DNA of 48,466 nucleotides, taken from positions 1 to 48,466 of the forward strand of contig CAAEHI010000061.1 of the NCBI GenBank assembly GCA_900755685.1, written 5' to 3'. Below the pieces are notes generated by a model. The model was not told the origin of the DNA. It made no database searches and saw nothing but the letters and a program-made list of their open reading frames with translations. Positions 26,601 to 35,119 of this stretch are shown piece by piece. Every line of letters starts with the position of its first letter. Within the stretch, counting starts at the first letter, position 1. The position numbers were made by a program, and so were the translations under genes. Source of the DNA: an uncultured Collinsella sp. Lineage in GTDB: Bacteria; Actinomycetota; Coriobacteriia; Coriobacteriales; Coriobacteriaceae.

Positions 26601-27416
26601 CAGGTAGTGGAAGTCGTTGGTGGCGATGACTTTGACGCCCACCTGCTTGGCGATATCGATAAGCGTGCGGTCCATCTGCTCGTCGGTCAGGCCGTTGTCG
26701 GTAGTGATGCCGTGTTCCTGAATCTCGATGTAGAAGTCGCCGGGATCGAAGGTGTCGCGGAAGGTCTCGGCCCACTTGATGGCACCTTCCATGTCACCTC
26801 GGTCGATGTATTTGGGGATGATGCCCGCGATGCAGGCGCTGGTGCAGATCATGCCCTTGGCGTGGCGGCGCAGGTTGTCGAGCGTCACACGCGGCTTGTA
26901 GTAAAAGCCCTGCACAGCGGCCTCGGAAACCGTCTGCATCAGGTTGACGTAGCCCTCCTGGTCCTTGGCCAGAAGGATCATGTGGTAGAGCTCGGGCTTA
27001 TGGTCACGGGCGAGCGTCTCGTCCGGCGTAAAGTAGACCTCGCAGCCAAAGATGGGTTTGATGACCAGGGGCGGCTTGAGCTCATCGATATTGCCCTTCT
27101 CGTCCCACATGGCCATGTCCTTCACATACTGGGCATGCTCGCGCGGGTTTTCCTCGGGATTGGGCTCCACCAGCTCGTCGCGGCGGTCCTTTTCCAAGAA
27201 GGCCTTGTCGTGACTCCAGGTTTTGTACTCGGGCGTGTTGTGGTTGACGGCGTCGCAGGCCAGCGCCAGGTCGGGCACGCCATACATGTAGCCGTGGTCG
27301 GTAATGGCCACGGCGGGCATGCCCAGCTCAACGGCACGGTTGACCATATCCTGGATACGGGTTGCGCCGTCGAGCATGGAGAAAACAGTGTGATTGTGCA
27401 GATGGACGAATGCCAT
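23613..27416 (-). CDS. dnaE: DNA polymerase III alpha subunit
   Basis: The replicative polymerase subunit, 1267 residues. Domains in order: PHP (HLHNHTVFSMLDG, ITDHGYMYG, KPIFGCEVYFT), palm with catalytic PDIDMDFDDERR, GPGRGSAAGAIVAY, YQEQVMLISVEMCGFSKGESD, fingers with FNKSHSAGYAI, tandem HhH (GIRGVGTGVAQAI) and the OB domain (GMVSSVSKRVTKNGDPMGI). The region after GESDSRIRKPVAKKK contains an insertion (LHWEDGSDETTYDHWMNG) not seen in the E. coli type. No proofreading exonuclease insert, so it is DnaE, not PolC. Start 27416 has GGAG eight bases upstream. Followed closely by the SNF2 gene. Confidence 0.97.
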   Translation of the reverse strand: MAFVHLHNHTVFSMLDGATRIQDMVNRAVELGMPAVAITDHGYMYGVPDLALACDAVNHNTPEYKTWSHDKAFLEKDRRDELVEPNPEENPREHAQYVKDMAMWDEKGNIDELKPPLVIKPIFGCEVYFTPDETLARDHKPELYHMILLAKDQEGYVNLMQTVSEAAVQGFYYKPRVTLDNLRRHAKGMICTSACIAGIIPKYIDRGDMEGAIKWAETFRDTFDPGDFYIEIQEHGITTDNGLTDEQMDRTLIDIAKQVGVKVIATNDFHYLRREDAPVQDVIMCIGMNAKVDDPNRMRMTGSEFYMKTEEEMRAMFPYCPEACDNTLEIADKCYVELDWDSIILPRFPLLDPGETHESQFRRECEKGLRQHYGDDWATREIGGVNIKERFEYEYKVICDKGFAAYFLIVAEYVQWAKDNGIGVGPGRGSAAGAIVAYAMNITAFDPLENGLMFERFLSPQRTEMPDIDMDFDDERRLEVVEHVRQLYGPEKVTHVITYSTIKAKQAINDAARVLDYPVYMGQRLSKMVSSDPKVKLKQVLEKQPGKEDLFNPDFAEAYKKDDDARRIIDTALSIEGLTRGEGVHACAVLICRDPVNEHVPTKLDTKGGVEITQYEGHTVADMGLLKMDFLGLRTLTVISKAKANIKKNFGIDIKEEEIPFDDPEIFKLMGSGHTAGVFQVESAGMTATIKNMKPTEYKHVVALIALYRPGPLGAGMVSSYINRMNGKEPAVSYDDRLDDILGETYGTMVYQEQVMLISVEMCGFSKGESDSRIRKPVAKKKIKLLTSTVLHWEDGSDETTYDHWMNGAIKNNYTREVAQKIWDDVLEFASYAFNKSHSAGYAILVMQTAWLKAHYPHEYMAAVLTSYTGKTDKIVHYVSACRHDGIPVLSPDVNESGTEFTATKEGVRFGLAGIRGVGTGVAQAIIAEREAGGPFKTLHDFVERVDSSQANRRVIESLIKAGAFDSTGYPRRQMMHFVDKNNPENIIDAAIKRQKDRASGQTSFFDMFGDVEGSGFEVSVPDPDGQEWDRHLKLSQEKEVLGIYVSDHPLRPFEYALSKARDFSFSQIDTGYEVQNPTGGTINQEIPEGKALWWAGMVSSVSKRVTKNGDPMGIVQLEDMEGEATVVVFPKTYKEAEGYLYGEVDPETGAQLSDAFVRIKGKLERSDRGDQIIAQEIVPLELNEENNKPKVFEVMVPNSRFSQGNMARLATVLTANPGGDRVEIFIEQVDGRVLRAEVPAKVNARSIPLLAEAKAIVGNQGRVTVI

Positions 27417-27517
27417 GTGATGAGCTCCGATGCGGGTTCGTGTTCTGACTGAACGATTTTACCGCACGGCGCGGACGGCACCCGAACCTAGCCAAACCAA
27501 CACGGCTCCTCTTACAG

Positions 27518-27580
27518 TTGCGGTGGAATAGTTCCCGTTTGGGCCACCTGGACCGCAATACAGGAACTATTCCACCGCAA
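27518..27580. repeat. Long hairpin repeat, copy 1 (TTGCGGTGGAATAG type)
   Basis: A perfect 18-bp inverted repeat (27518-27535 with 27563-27580) and 27-base loop, starting 12 bases past the addA stop. Outer arms begin TTGCGGTG, as in the second copy at 38543. No U-run follows, so it resembles a REP-like or mobile hairpin more than a classical terminator. Confidence 0.7.
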
Positions 27581-27592
27581 GTTATCTGAGGG

Positions 27593-30500
27593 CTAGAGAT
27601 TGTAGGTGACTACTTGAGGTTCGGCGGGTTCGACGAAGATGGCTGGATTCGCCTGCTCCACGCGAACGAACTTGACCGTCACCGTCTCAACGCCCGCCTT
27701 GTGCAACGCATCGGCGTAGACGCGCGCCTGCAGGGCGTGCTTCTCGAGCAGCTGGTCCGGCGTCTCATCCGGCGTGCCGCCCGTCTTGTAGTCGATGACC
27801 AGTGCGCGCGACGGATCGGCCGGGTCGGTGGCCAGTGCATCGATAGCGCCCTCGGCATAGGCGCCGTAACGGGCGATATCCTCGTCCTCGCAGCCCAGCG
27901 AAAAGAACGGCACCTCGGCGCGAACGCACGGCCAGGCAAGAAGCTCAGCACGGACCGACGACTTGAGCCAGCGATCCAGAGCGACATCGAAGCGCTCGCG
28001 CTGCTCCGGCGTCAGGCGCCACAGGCGCGCCAGCGCATCGGCACGCTCAGCGGGCAGCGCATCGGCACCCATCTCGATCAGCCACTGGCAGGCGGCATGG
28101 AACGCCGAGCCCAGCGCCATGGGGTTGCCGGTAGGCTCAACGGCGGCCACGTCTGCATCCGTCATCTCGGAACCATCCGACTCCGCATCATCGCCGGCCT
28201 CGTCCATGGGCACGTGCGTCTCGGCAGCACGGTCCTCGGACTCGGCATGCAGCGCCGCTGCAATTGACGAGTAGCTGTACGAATCGCGCGCCGGATACGG
28301 GCAGATGCCCATTCGCACGCCCACCGCCTGGGGATACACGAGCTCAAACGCATCGGGCTCAGGGTCGGCAGGACCGGGAACGGCGGCGCGGGCATCTGCA
28401 CCGGCGCCCTCCGGCTCCGCATCGCCGCGGACAAGCCTGCCCTCGGCATCCAGCGAAGCGTTGGCCTCAAACGCCTGCTCGCCAAAGGTAAAGTCCGCGA
28501 GCGAAATGAGCTCGTAGTCGCCCGGCTGAGAGTTGTCGAACACCAGGCGGTCGCCATCGAGCTGCGGCATGTCCAGAGCGTCGGTCGGCAGAATACGACG
28601 CAGCACGTCGTAGGTCAGATCGGTCTCGACGTCGAAGGTCGGCGCCGTCACCTTGCCACGGCTCACGCCGGCATCCATCGCCAGAATGACCAGCTCACGC
28701 GCACGCGTCATGGCCACATAGAGCAGACGGGCCCGCTCCTCGAGCGAGAGCTGCAGGTCGTCGTTGCGCAGGCGAGCAAATGCCTCAGCGGGAGAACCCG
28801 TCGCGCAGACATCCTCCATGAGCTCCGGCGGCAGCCACAGCGACGTGCCCTTGCCCTTAAACGCATGCTCAAACTGCTTTTTGACGTCATCGCCCTTTAC
28901 GAACGTGCCGTCCGCGAGTTTAACGCCGTCGAAGCGTGCCGGCAGTGCCACGACCTGCGCTCCGCCCTCGACGCGACCCATCTGTGCCGCACCCGAGGAC
29001 TTACGCACGCCAAAGCACTCGGCGACCGCCACAACAGGATATTCCAGACCCTTGGAGGCATGAACCGTCATGATGCGCACCGCGCCGTCGCCCTCCTCGT
29101 TGAGGGCACCCGGGGCTTCCTTGCCCGCCAAGAAGCGGTCGAAGGCCAGCGCGATGGAACGCGGCGAGTTGCCGAACTCGGCCTCCGCCTCGGCCACGGC
29201 GTCGAGCGCCTTGAGCACGTTGGCGGCAATGGCCTTGCCCTCGGGACCACGCTGTGCCAGACGCACAAACCAGCCGGAGGCGTTGACCACGTCGCGCGCG
29301 ATGGCGGCGAACGAATCGCGGCCCACGCGACGAAGCGCATACCGCAGCACCTCGCGGGCGCGCGTCACGAGCGGCAGGTTCTGCAAACCCGGCACATCGG
29401 AATCGCTCATGATGCCCGCATCGATGTTGCGACGCGAGGTCTCCCCCGTCTCGCTATCGAGCCTAGTCGCCAGCGCCAAAAACTCCTGGGCGCCCAGCGC
29501 AAACATCGGCGAGGCCAGCAGTGGCATAAGACCCTGCGCCGTATCGGCCGGATTGGCCAGCGCACAAACCAGGGCGCGCACCGTCTGCACCTCGGCAGCT
29601 TGGGCAAAGACCGAGCCGCCCGCGATGACGCAGTCGAGCCCCTGGTCACGGAAGGCCTGTGCGTAGACGTCTGCGTTGGTCATGCGGCCCAGCAGCAGCA
29701 CCATGCCGCCCTGGGGCTGGCCGGCATCGGCAAGCGCGCGGAATCGCTCGGCGATCGCACGGGCCTTGGCCTGTGTGCGCTCCTGCGTACTGCCGCCGGC
29801 AACAAAGAGGGCCTGACGACGCGAGGCGTCTGCCACCAGCGTGTCCTTGCGGCCGTCGCTCGCCTCAAGGTCCAAAAAACCCTGCATCAGGCCGCCGTCA
29901 TCGCCGTCGAAGACGCGTGCCACGTAACGCAGTACCTCGTCATGGCTGCGGAAGTTGCGTACGAGTTTGACGAGCTCGCCGGCGGGGGCGTCGGCAGCAG
30001 CGCCAGCGACGGCCGCTGCCTCGGCCGTCCCCGAGGCGCCCACCTTGCGCTCCTGACGACGGAACACCTCGACCTCGGCGCCACGGAAGCGATAGATGGA
30101 CTGCTGCGCATCGCCCACGGTGCACAGCGCGCGCTCCCCCGCACCGGTCAGGTAACGAATCAGGTCGACCTGCATCTGGTCGGTATCCTGGAACTCGTCG
30201 ATCATGACCATCTTAAAGCGGCCCTCGTACGCAGCACGAATGGCAGGGTAATCGCGCAACGCCTCGTAAGCCATGCGCAGCAGGTCGTTATTATCGAGGG
30301 CGGACTGGGCAGCCTTCAGTGCGCGATACTCGGCCTCCACGGAACGGGCCAGGCCCACCAGTGCATCGAGCGCGGGACCACCGCAAGCCAGCACGATATT
30401 GATAAATGCATCGGCGGCCTCGGCCTTGAGCAGTTCGACCTGCTCCTTAGGGAATGCCTTGCTCGCGCGCGGCATGGTGCACGACATCATGAGTCGTGCC

Positions 30501-31237
30501 GCATCGGCCATGGTCTTGCCGCTCGCCTCGAACGCATCGATGGCATCGAGCGCCACCTGCGCTTTCTCGGTCGCGGTCTTGCTCGCACCCAACGCCGCAC
30601 GATAGGCGTCGGCAAGGGTCGAAGTGTCGGCCTGGCCGCGCGCCACGCGCACGTCGTCCATGCCGCCCGGCAGCTGGCTCGAGAGCTCCAGCAGGTCGCG
30701 CACCAGGCCCTTGATGGTGGTGCCGGCGCCAAAGGGGCCGCCCTCGCCCGCCATGGGATACCAGGCGTAGAGGGCCTTGAGCGATGCCGCGAGCTCGGGG
30801 GCGGCATCGGGCGCCGTCGCGCGGGCCAGCACATGCTCAACAGCCTGGTCCATGAGCTCGTCGGTATCGGTGAGCACCGTGAACTCGGGATCGATGCCCA
30901 GCTCCAGCGCGTGCGCGCGCAGGATACGCGAGCACATGCCGTGAATGGTCGAGATCCACGCATCGTCGACGGTCAGGGCCTCCTCGTCCATGCCCTCGTC
31001 GATGAGCGCGCGGCGCACGCGGTCACGGATCTCGGCCGCGGCATCTTTGGTAAAGGTAATGGCGAGCACCTGGTCCAGATGCTCGACGAACGGACCGGAT
31101 TCGGGCGAGAGCGCGTAGACGATGCGGCGCGTGAGGGTAAAGGTCTTGCCCGAGCCGGCGCCCGCCGAGACAAACAGCGGACGGTCGAGCGTTTTGACGA
31201 TCTGCAGCTGTTGCGGCATCAAGGTCGAAAGATCCAT
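27593..31237 (-). CDS. addA: AddA-type helicase-nuclease subunit
   Basis: AddA forms with AddB the Firmicutes/actinobacterial equivalent of RecBCD, resecting double-strand breaks up to a Chi-like sequence. The 1214-residue protein has UvrD/RecB helicase motifs: SAGAGSGKTFTLTRR (Walker A), DDAWISTIHGMCSRIL, MIDEFQDTDQMQ, VGDAQQSIYRFRGAE, TVHASKGLEYPVV, ARLLYVAMTRARELVIL, then a C-terminal RecB nuclease domain (LGSAFHAACQWL, AEGAIDAL, LVIDYKTGG). It starts three bases after the addB stop with GGAGGG upstream, so both are one transcript. The sequence is complete and all catalytic motifs are present. Confidence 0.93.
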   Translation of the reverse strand: MDLSTLMPQQLQIVKTLDRPLFVSAGAGSGKTFTLTRRIVYALSPESGPFVEHLDQVLAITFTKDAAAEIRDRVRRALIDEGMDEEALTVDDAWISTIHGMCSRILRAHALELGIDPEFTVLTDTDELMDQAVEHVLARATAPDAAPELAASLKALYAWYPMAGEGGPFGAGTTIKGLVRDLLELSSQLPGGMDDVRVARGQADTSTLADAYRAALGASKTATEKAQVALDAIDAFEASGKTMADAARLMMSCTMPRASKAFPKEQVELLKAEAADAFINIVLACGGPALDALVGLARSVEAEYRALKAAQSALDNNDLLRMAYEALRDYPAIRAAYEGRFKMVMIDEFQDTDQMQVDLIRYLTGAGERALCTVGDAQQSIYRFRGAEVEVFRRQERKVGASGTAEAAAVAGAAADAPAGELVKLVRNFRSHDEVLRYVARVFDGDDGGLMQGFLDLEASDGRKDTLVADASRRQALFVAGGSTQERTQAKARAIAERFRALADAGQPQGGMVLLLGRMTNADVYAQAFRDQGLDCVIAGGSVFAQAAEVQTVRALVCALANPADTAQGLMPLLASPMFALGAQEFLALATRLDSETGETSRRNIDAGIMSDSDVPGLQNLPLVTRAREVLRYALRRVGRDSFAAIARDVVNASGWFVRLAQRGPEGKAIAANVLKALDAVAEAEAEFGNSPRSIALAFDRFLAGKEAPGALNEEGDGAVRIMTVHASKGLEYPVVAVAECFGVRKSSGAAQMGRVEGGAQVVALPARFDGVKLADGTFVKGDDVKKQFEHAFKGKGTSLWLPPELMEDVCATGSPAEAFARLRNDDLQLSLEERARLLYVAMTRARELVILAMDAGVSRGKVTAPTFDVETDLTYDVLRRILPTDALDMPQLDGDRLVFDNSQPGDYELISLADFTFGEQAFEANASLDAEGRLVRGDAEPEGAGADARAAVPGPADPEPDAFELVYPQAVGVRMGICPYPARDSYSYSSIAAALHAESEDRAAETHVPMDEAGDDAESDGSEMTDADVAAVEPTGNPMALGSAFHAACQWLIEMGADALPAERADALARLWRLTPEQRERFDVALDRWLKSSVRAELLAWPCVRAEVPFFSLGCEDEDIARYGAYAEGAIDALATDPADPSRALVIDYKTGGTPDETPDQLLEKHALQARVYADALHKAGVETVTVKFVRVEQANPAIFVEPAEPQVVTYNL

Positions 31238-31240
31238 GGT

Positions 31241-34200
31241 CTACACGTCCCTCCTTACAAACGTTCCTTCGTGGTTATACGAGCAGCGCGCATGCGCGGC
31301 CTGAGCCGACGCCAGGTCGACGGCGGCAACGTTGCCTGCTTCGAGCTCGCGCAGGCGCTCGGCGATGCCGGCCTCCACGCGATCGAGCAGGGCGTCGAAG
31401 TCCATGCTGCCACCCTCGCCGGGGAAACCTTTCTTAAGGCCCGGGATGCGACCGTCGCCGCGCTCTTCCTCGAGCAGCTCGGCGCTCGCGGCACCGCGCA
31501 ACGCCGGCTTGCCGCCCTTGGTCGAAAAGTAGAGCGCCGCGCGGGTGTCCAAATCCAGCGCCCGGCTCATGGCCTGGGCGTAGATGAGCGTTTGGGTATG
31601 TGGCGGCAACCAGCGCGGATCATCGATGGGCGCCGTGCCCGATTCCTCGTCGCGCACCGTAGGGTCGGCGAGCTTAAACTCCTCAACGCCCGTACGATGC
31701 TTGTAGTCGATCACCACGGCACGATTCTCGGCGTCCACGTCCACGCGGTCGATGCGCCCGCCGAGCGGCCAACCGGCATACTCGACCTTGAGCTCGTTGA
31801 AGGCGAACTCCAGGTAGCGCGGGGCAAAGGGGGCAAGTGCCTCGGACTCGTAGGCAAGCACGCCCTCCAGCTGCGGCAAGATCTCGGCCACCTGGCGCTC
31901 CTCCACCGCAGAGAGCGGCACCAGCGGGCCCTCCGCGCCTCGCTTGCCGGCGTGCTCGGCCAACGTCTCGTCAAAGACCTCGCGCAGCAGCTCCTGAGCG
32001 CGCGGCAGATTCTCGGGCGTCACGCGCTCCATGCCCTCCTGGGGCAGGCGGGCATGCAGGTGCTCCAGCACATCGTGGACAAAGTTGCCCTTCTCCATGT
32101 TGCCAAAGCCCGCGTCGATGGACTGGGGCTTCACGCGATACGACACGAACCAGCACAGCGGGCACGTCGAATACGCCTCGATCTGCGAGGCGGACGTCAG
32201 ACGCGGCACGAGCGGCGCGTTCTCGCCCTCGCCATCGCGGCGACGCAGGACCAGGTACGGCACAGCCGCTTCACTCAAATGCTGAGGAGCCTCGCACGCG
32301 ACGCGCTTGCACTCGATGCCCTCGCCGGCCGCTGGATCAAAATCGGCGACGATACCGCCCTCGCCCACGCACGCAACCTTGGCGGCGCCAGCGGCCTCGG
32401 CATGCGCCCGCAACTCGGTCCACACGGCAGCCGGATAGCACTCGCGCGCCTGGCGATCGTGGGTCACGCGGGCGAGCACAACGGGGCCGCGTGCCGCCTG
32501 CATCGCGCGGCCAAAGCGCACGCGCAGCAGTGCCGCGGGCTCAAGCGTCACACCCTCGCGACCAAGACTCGCCGTCAGCGTGGCCAGCGGGCCCTCCTCA
32601 TGTGAGAGCGGATAACTGTCCAGGTCGACGTCGGCAAACAGCACGGCATCGTAGCTGGCGGGGCGCAGGGCTGCCGCATCGGCAAGCGACGTAAAGCGTA
32701 CCTGGGCGCGCGGCGCGCGGTCGACCTCGTAGGTCTCGTAATCGTATGCGGTGCTGCGCGTGTCCTCCTTGGTGCGGACACCATCGAGCACGGGCACGGT
32801 CGCCGCCTGCGACACGTCGAGCGCGCGAGCATCGTTCATAAGGATGTCGATGGCATGTCGCAGCAGGGCGGCCTCCGCCTGGCGACGAGCCTGACCGTCA
32901 AGGCCTCCAAGGGCGCGATCGGGCAACGCCTCGGCGACGGCGAGCATCGCCTTGAGCGCCGTCACGGGTTTGTCGCGCCACAGCGCTTGGAACACGTCCG
33001 AGACCACGCACGGCACGTTCTTAAACCAGTTATCATCACTGGCAGCCTTGCGCGTGCCCCTGACCTGGCCCTGCACGCTCTGCAGCAGGCTCTCGACGCC
33101 CGCAGCGGTCTTGCTGCGCGACAGGCGTATGTTCTTGTCGAAGCCGCGGGCGCTCGCGGCGTCGGCACCCGAAAGCGGACTGTAGATCCAGTCGGTAAGC
33201 TCCGGCGCGGGCCACCACTCGGTCTTGGAGGCGGTGCCCTCGTCGGCGGCCTTCATGCGCTCGATCAGATTGGCGAGCGCCGCGAACTGCCTGCCCGCGA
33301 TGGATTGGGAAAACGCCGTGAACTCGGTTGTCTCGGCCGCAATATGACGTGCCGCCAAACGGGCAGCGAGTTCACCGAACAGCTGAGGAGCCCGAGCAGA
33401 CACCACGAGCACGCGCACGGGGTCCGCGGACGCCGTGATACCGCCGTCGACCGCGGCGTCCTCACACGTTTTTACCAGCTCATCGATTGCATCCACATAG
33501 GCGTGGGCGCGGGCGTGAGGACCGGCAACCTCTACAAAGGTAGGCTGAGCGGCGGACTTGGAGGCAGTCTGGGGCGCGGCGGCACCCTCCCCCAGCGGCG
33601 CGACCTCAAACAGCACACCGCGGGCATCAAAGGCGGCAGCAAGTTCCTCGCGCATCGCCGCCTGCTCGCAGGCAAGCAGCACAACGACCTCTCCCCCGTT
33701 GTTCGCCACGGCCGACAGCAGCTCGAGCAAGCCGTGCGTAAACGACGTGGTGCCGCGCACGCATACGGCGCGGGTGCACGCCGGCAGGCTATCGGCCAGG
33801 ACACCGGCCATAATATCAGCCGCCTCGCAGGGCTCGACCATGTCTCGACGGTCCAAGCCGCTCGCATAGGCACTCAACAACTCGAACACGCGAGCCTCGG
33901 CGTCGCTCTTGGGATCGGGCTGGCAAACGTCGCCGCAGCAGCGCTCGGCGCCCGTTCCCGCTACGCCCGGCAGCACATCGCGGGCCATGCGCGCGAGCAT
34001 GCGCACTGTGCCCTGACTGCGCGAAAGCGGCTGCAGGTCGGCATCGTCGCGACGGGCGATCATGTCCGAGAACAGCATCTGGCGCTGCATGTTGTCGACG
34101 AAGCTGCGGCCATCGCCCATAAGCTCCCACAGCGAACGAAGCCACGACGCGGGGGTTTTGTAGTCAATGCCCAGCGAGGCGCCAGCGACCGCAGCATCGT

Positions 34201-34339
34201 GACGGCACAGGTCGAGCTCGGCAAACGAGGGCGCCAGCAAAACGGCACGCCCGTGGCGGGCAACCAGGTCGGCGAGCAACGCCGCCTCGGCATCGCTCAA
34301 GTCCGTACCGGTGTTGGTGGTATAGATTCGAACAGGCAT
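31241..34339 (-). CDS. addB: AddB-like PD-(D/E)XK nuclease subunit
   Basis: AddB supplies the second nuclease and Chi recognition. The 1032-residue protein shows the C-terminal nuclease core (STCPLCWFVSYRV, GNFVHDVLEHLH, GRIDRVDVD, VVIDYKHRTG). The N-terminus (IYTTNTGTDLSDAEAALLAD) lacks the GxxGSGKT Walker A of Bacillus AddB, and the C-terminal Cys triad of the iron-sulfur staple is reduced to one Cys (HARCSYNHEG), so the cluster may be missing. Position before addA and general similarity support the call; it could be called a RecB-family nuclease. Start 34339 has GGAGG only three bases away. No promoter recognised with confidence. Confidence 0.8.
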   Translation of the reverse strand: MPVRIYTTNTGTDLSDAEAALLADLVARHGRAVLLAPSFAELDLCRHDAAVAGASLGIDYKTPASWLRSLWELMGDGRSFVDNMQRQMLFSDMIARRDDADLQPLSRSQGTVRMLARMARDVLPGVAGTGAERCCGDVCQPDPKSDAEARVFELLSAYASGLDRRDMVEPCEAADIMAGVLADSLPACTRAVCVRGTTSFTHGLLELLSAVANNGGEVVVLLACEQAAMREELAAAFDARGVLFEVAPLGEGAAAPQTASKSAAQPTFVEVAGPHARAHAYVDAIDELVKTCEDAAVDGGITASADPVRVLVVSARAPQLFGELAARLAARHIAAETTEFTAFSQSIAGRQFAALANLIERMKAADEGTASKTEWWPAPELTDWIYSPLSGADAASARGFDKNIRLSRSKTAAGVESLLQSVQGQVRGTRKAASDDNWFKNVPCVVSDVFQALWRDKPVTALKAMLAVAEALPDRALGGLDGQARRQAEAALLRHAIDILMNDARALDVSQAATVPVLDGVRTKEDTRSTAYDYETYEVDRAPRAQVRFTSLADAAALRPASYDAVLFADVDLDSYPLSHEEGPLATLTASLGREGVTLEPAALLRVRFGRAMQAARGPVVLARVTHDRQARECYPAAVWTELRAHAEAAGAAKVACVGEGGIVADFDPAAGEGIECKRVACEAPQHLSEAAVPYLVLRRRDGEGENAPLVPRLTSASQIEAYSTCPLCWFVSYRVKPQSIDAGFGNMEKGNFVHDVLEHLHARLPQEGMERVTPENLPRAQELLREVFDETLAEHAGKRGAEGPLVPLSAVEERQVAEILPQLEGVLAYESEALAPFAPRYLEFAFNELKVEYAGWPLGGRIDRVDVDAENRAVVIDYKHRTGVEEFKLADPTVRDEESGTAPIDDPRWLPPHTQTLIYAQAMSRALDLDTRAALYFSTKGGKPALRGAASAELLEEERGDGRIPGLKKGFPGEGGSMDFDALLDRVEAGIAERLRELEAGNVAAVDLASAQAAHARCSYNHEGTFVRRDV

Positions 34340-34443
34340 GGTCCTCCACTCAAACCGTTCGCAATAATCAATGCATCCATCCTACCCGCCCACGCGGACA
34401 GATTTGCCCCACGCCAACAGATTTCCTCCGTCCCCAAGGGATC

Positions 34444-34469
34444 AAAAAACCGCCCCCGAAGGGACGGTT
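34444..34469 (-). terminator. Intrinsic terminator of the YerC gene
   Basis: On the minus strand, stem AACCGTCCC / GGGGCGGTT with TTCG loop is followed by TTTTGATCC, 27 bases after the stop at 34496. It separates yerC from addB. Confidence 0.85.
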
Positions 34470-34495
34470 CTGCGCAATTCGTTTTTGCCGCTGGC

Positions 34496-34795
34496 CTACT
34501 CGCCATCCTCCAGTTTGATGAGGATCTTGCGATAGCCACCGTACTCGCCATTAAGCGCCTTGGACACGCGGCTCACCGTGGTGGACGAAGCGCCGGTGCG
34601 GGCCTGAACCTCAACATAGGGCTCGCCCTCATCCAGATAGCGCGCGACCTGCAGGCGCTGCGATAAATCGCAAATCTCGCGCGGCGTGCAGATATCGGTT
34701 AAAAACGCCTGGATATCGTTCTCGTCATCCAAAAGACTAAATGCGTGGACCAGCTGCTTGACATCAGGCTTGTCAAACATGTTCTCGATATTCAT
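34496..34795 (-). CDS. YerC/YecD family TrpR-related regulator
   Basis: A 99-residue all-helical DNA-binding protein of the TrpR superfamily. The HTH is visible in the C-terminal half (YLDEGEPYVEVQARTGASSTTVSRVSKAL, abbreviated: TGASSTTVSRVSKALN as recognition helix), preceded by DICTPREICDLSQRLQVARYL. YerC-like proteins lack a known ligand. The start at 34795 has only a weak GGCGG-type site. Three small palindromes in the leader (34844-34895) may be its own operator. It is transcribed divergently from the holin-like gene and ends in a terminator. Confidence 0.88.
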   Translation of the reverse strand: MNIENMFDKPDVKQLVHAFSLLDDENDIQAFLTDICTPREICDLSQRLQVARYLDEGEPYVEVQARTGASSTTVSRVSKALNGEYGGYRKILIKLEDGE

Positions 34796-35119
34796 CGATC
34801 ACCGCCAAACCCGCCATAAGGCATCGAAGTTGATACTGACATCGGGCATCGTTCGCCCGTAATATGCAATAAAACTATGCATGGGCTATTTGCCCGTAGC
34901 AGTGTAGCACACCACCAAACTAAAGCGACAAGACTCTCTGCCAGCGGCACGTTTTTCAGGACGAACGCCGTTTAGAAACCGAATGCGCACGTAAGCTCCA
35001 CGAATATTTGAGACAATGGGCGCCCAAACACCGCGGCGCGCCCGCGCAACCATCCAAGTCGCCGCCGCAAGCCGCTTCACGCGACGCCAGCAACCCCGGC
35101 GCAAGAAAGGATTCACGCC
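34796..35119. other. Divergent intergenic region with palindromes
   Basis: No gene. The yerC-proximal part contains GGGC...GCCC palindromes at 34844-34858 and 34883-34895 flanking an ATGCA...TGCAT repeat at about 34864-34882. The rest (34900-35119) is GC-rich leader of the next gene with no clear motif. Confidence 0.45.

Noticed and set aside
24270..27452. A 1060-codon open frame opposite dnaE
   Set aside because: Same reason: shadow of dnaE codon bias, no start signal and no recognisable domain.
28865..32605. A 1246-codon open frame on the plus strand opposite addA and addB
   Set aside because: It is antisense to two genes with intact catalytic motifs, has no ribosome site, and its His/Arg/Gly-rich content is what GC-biased codon positions give on the reverse strand.
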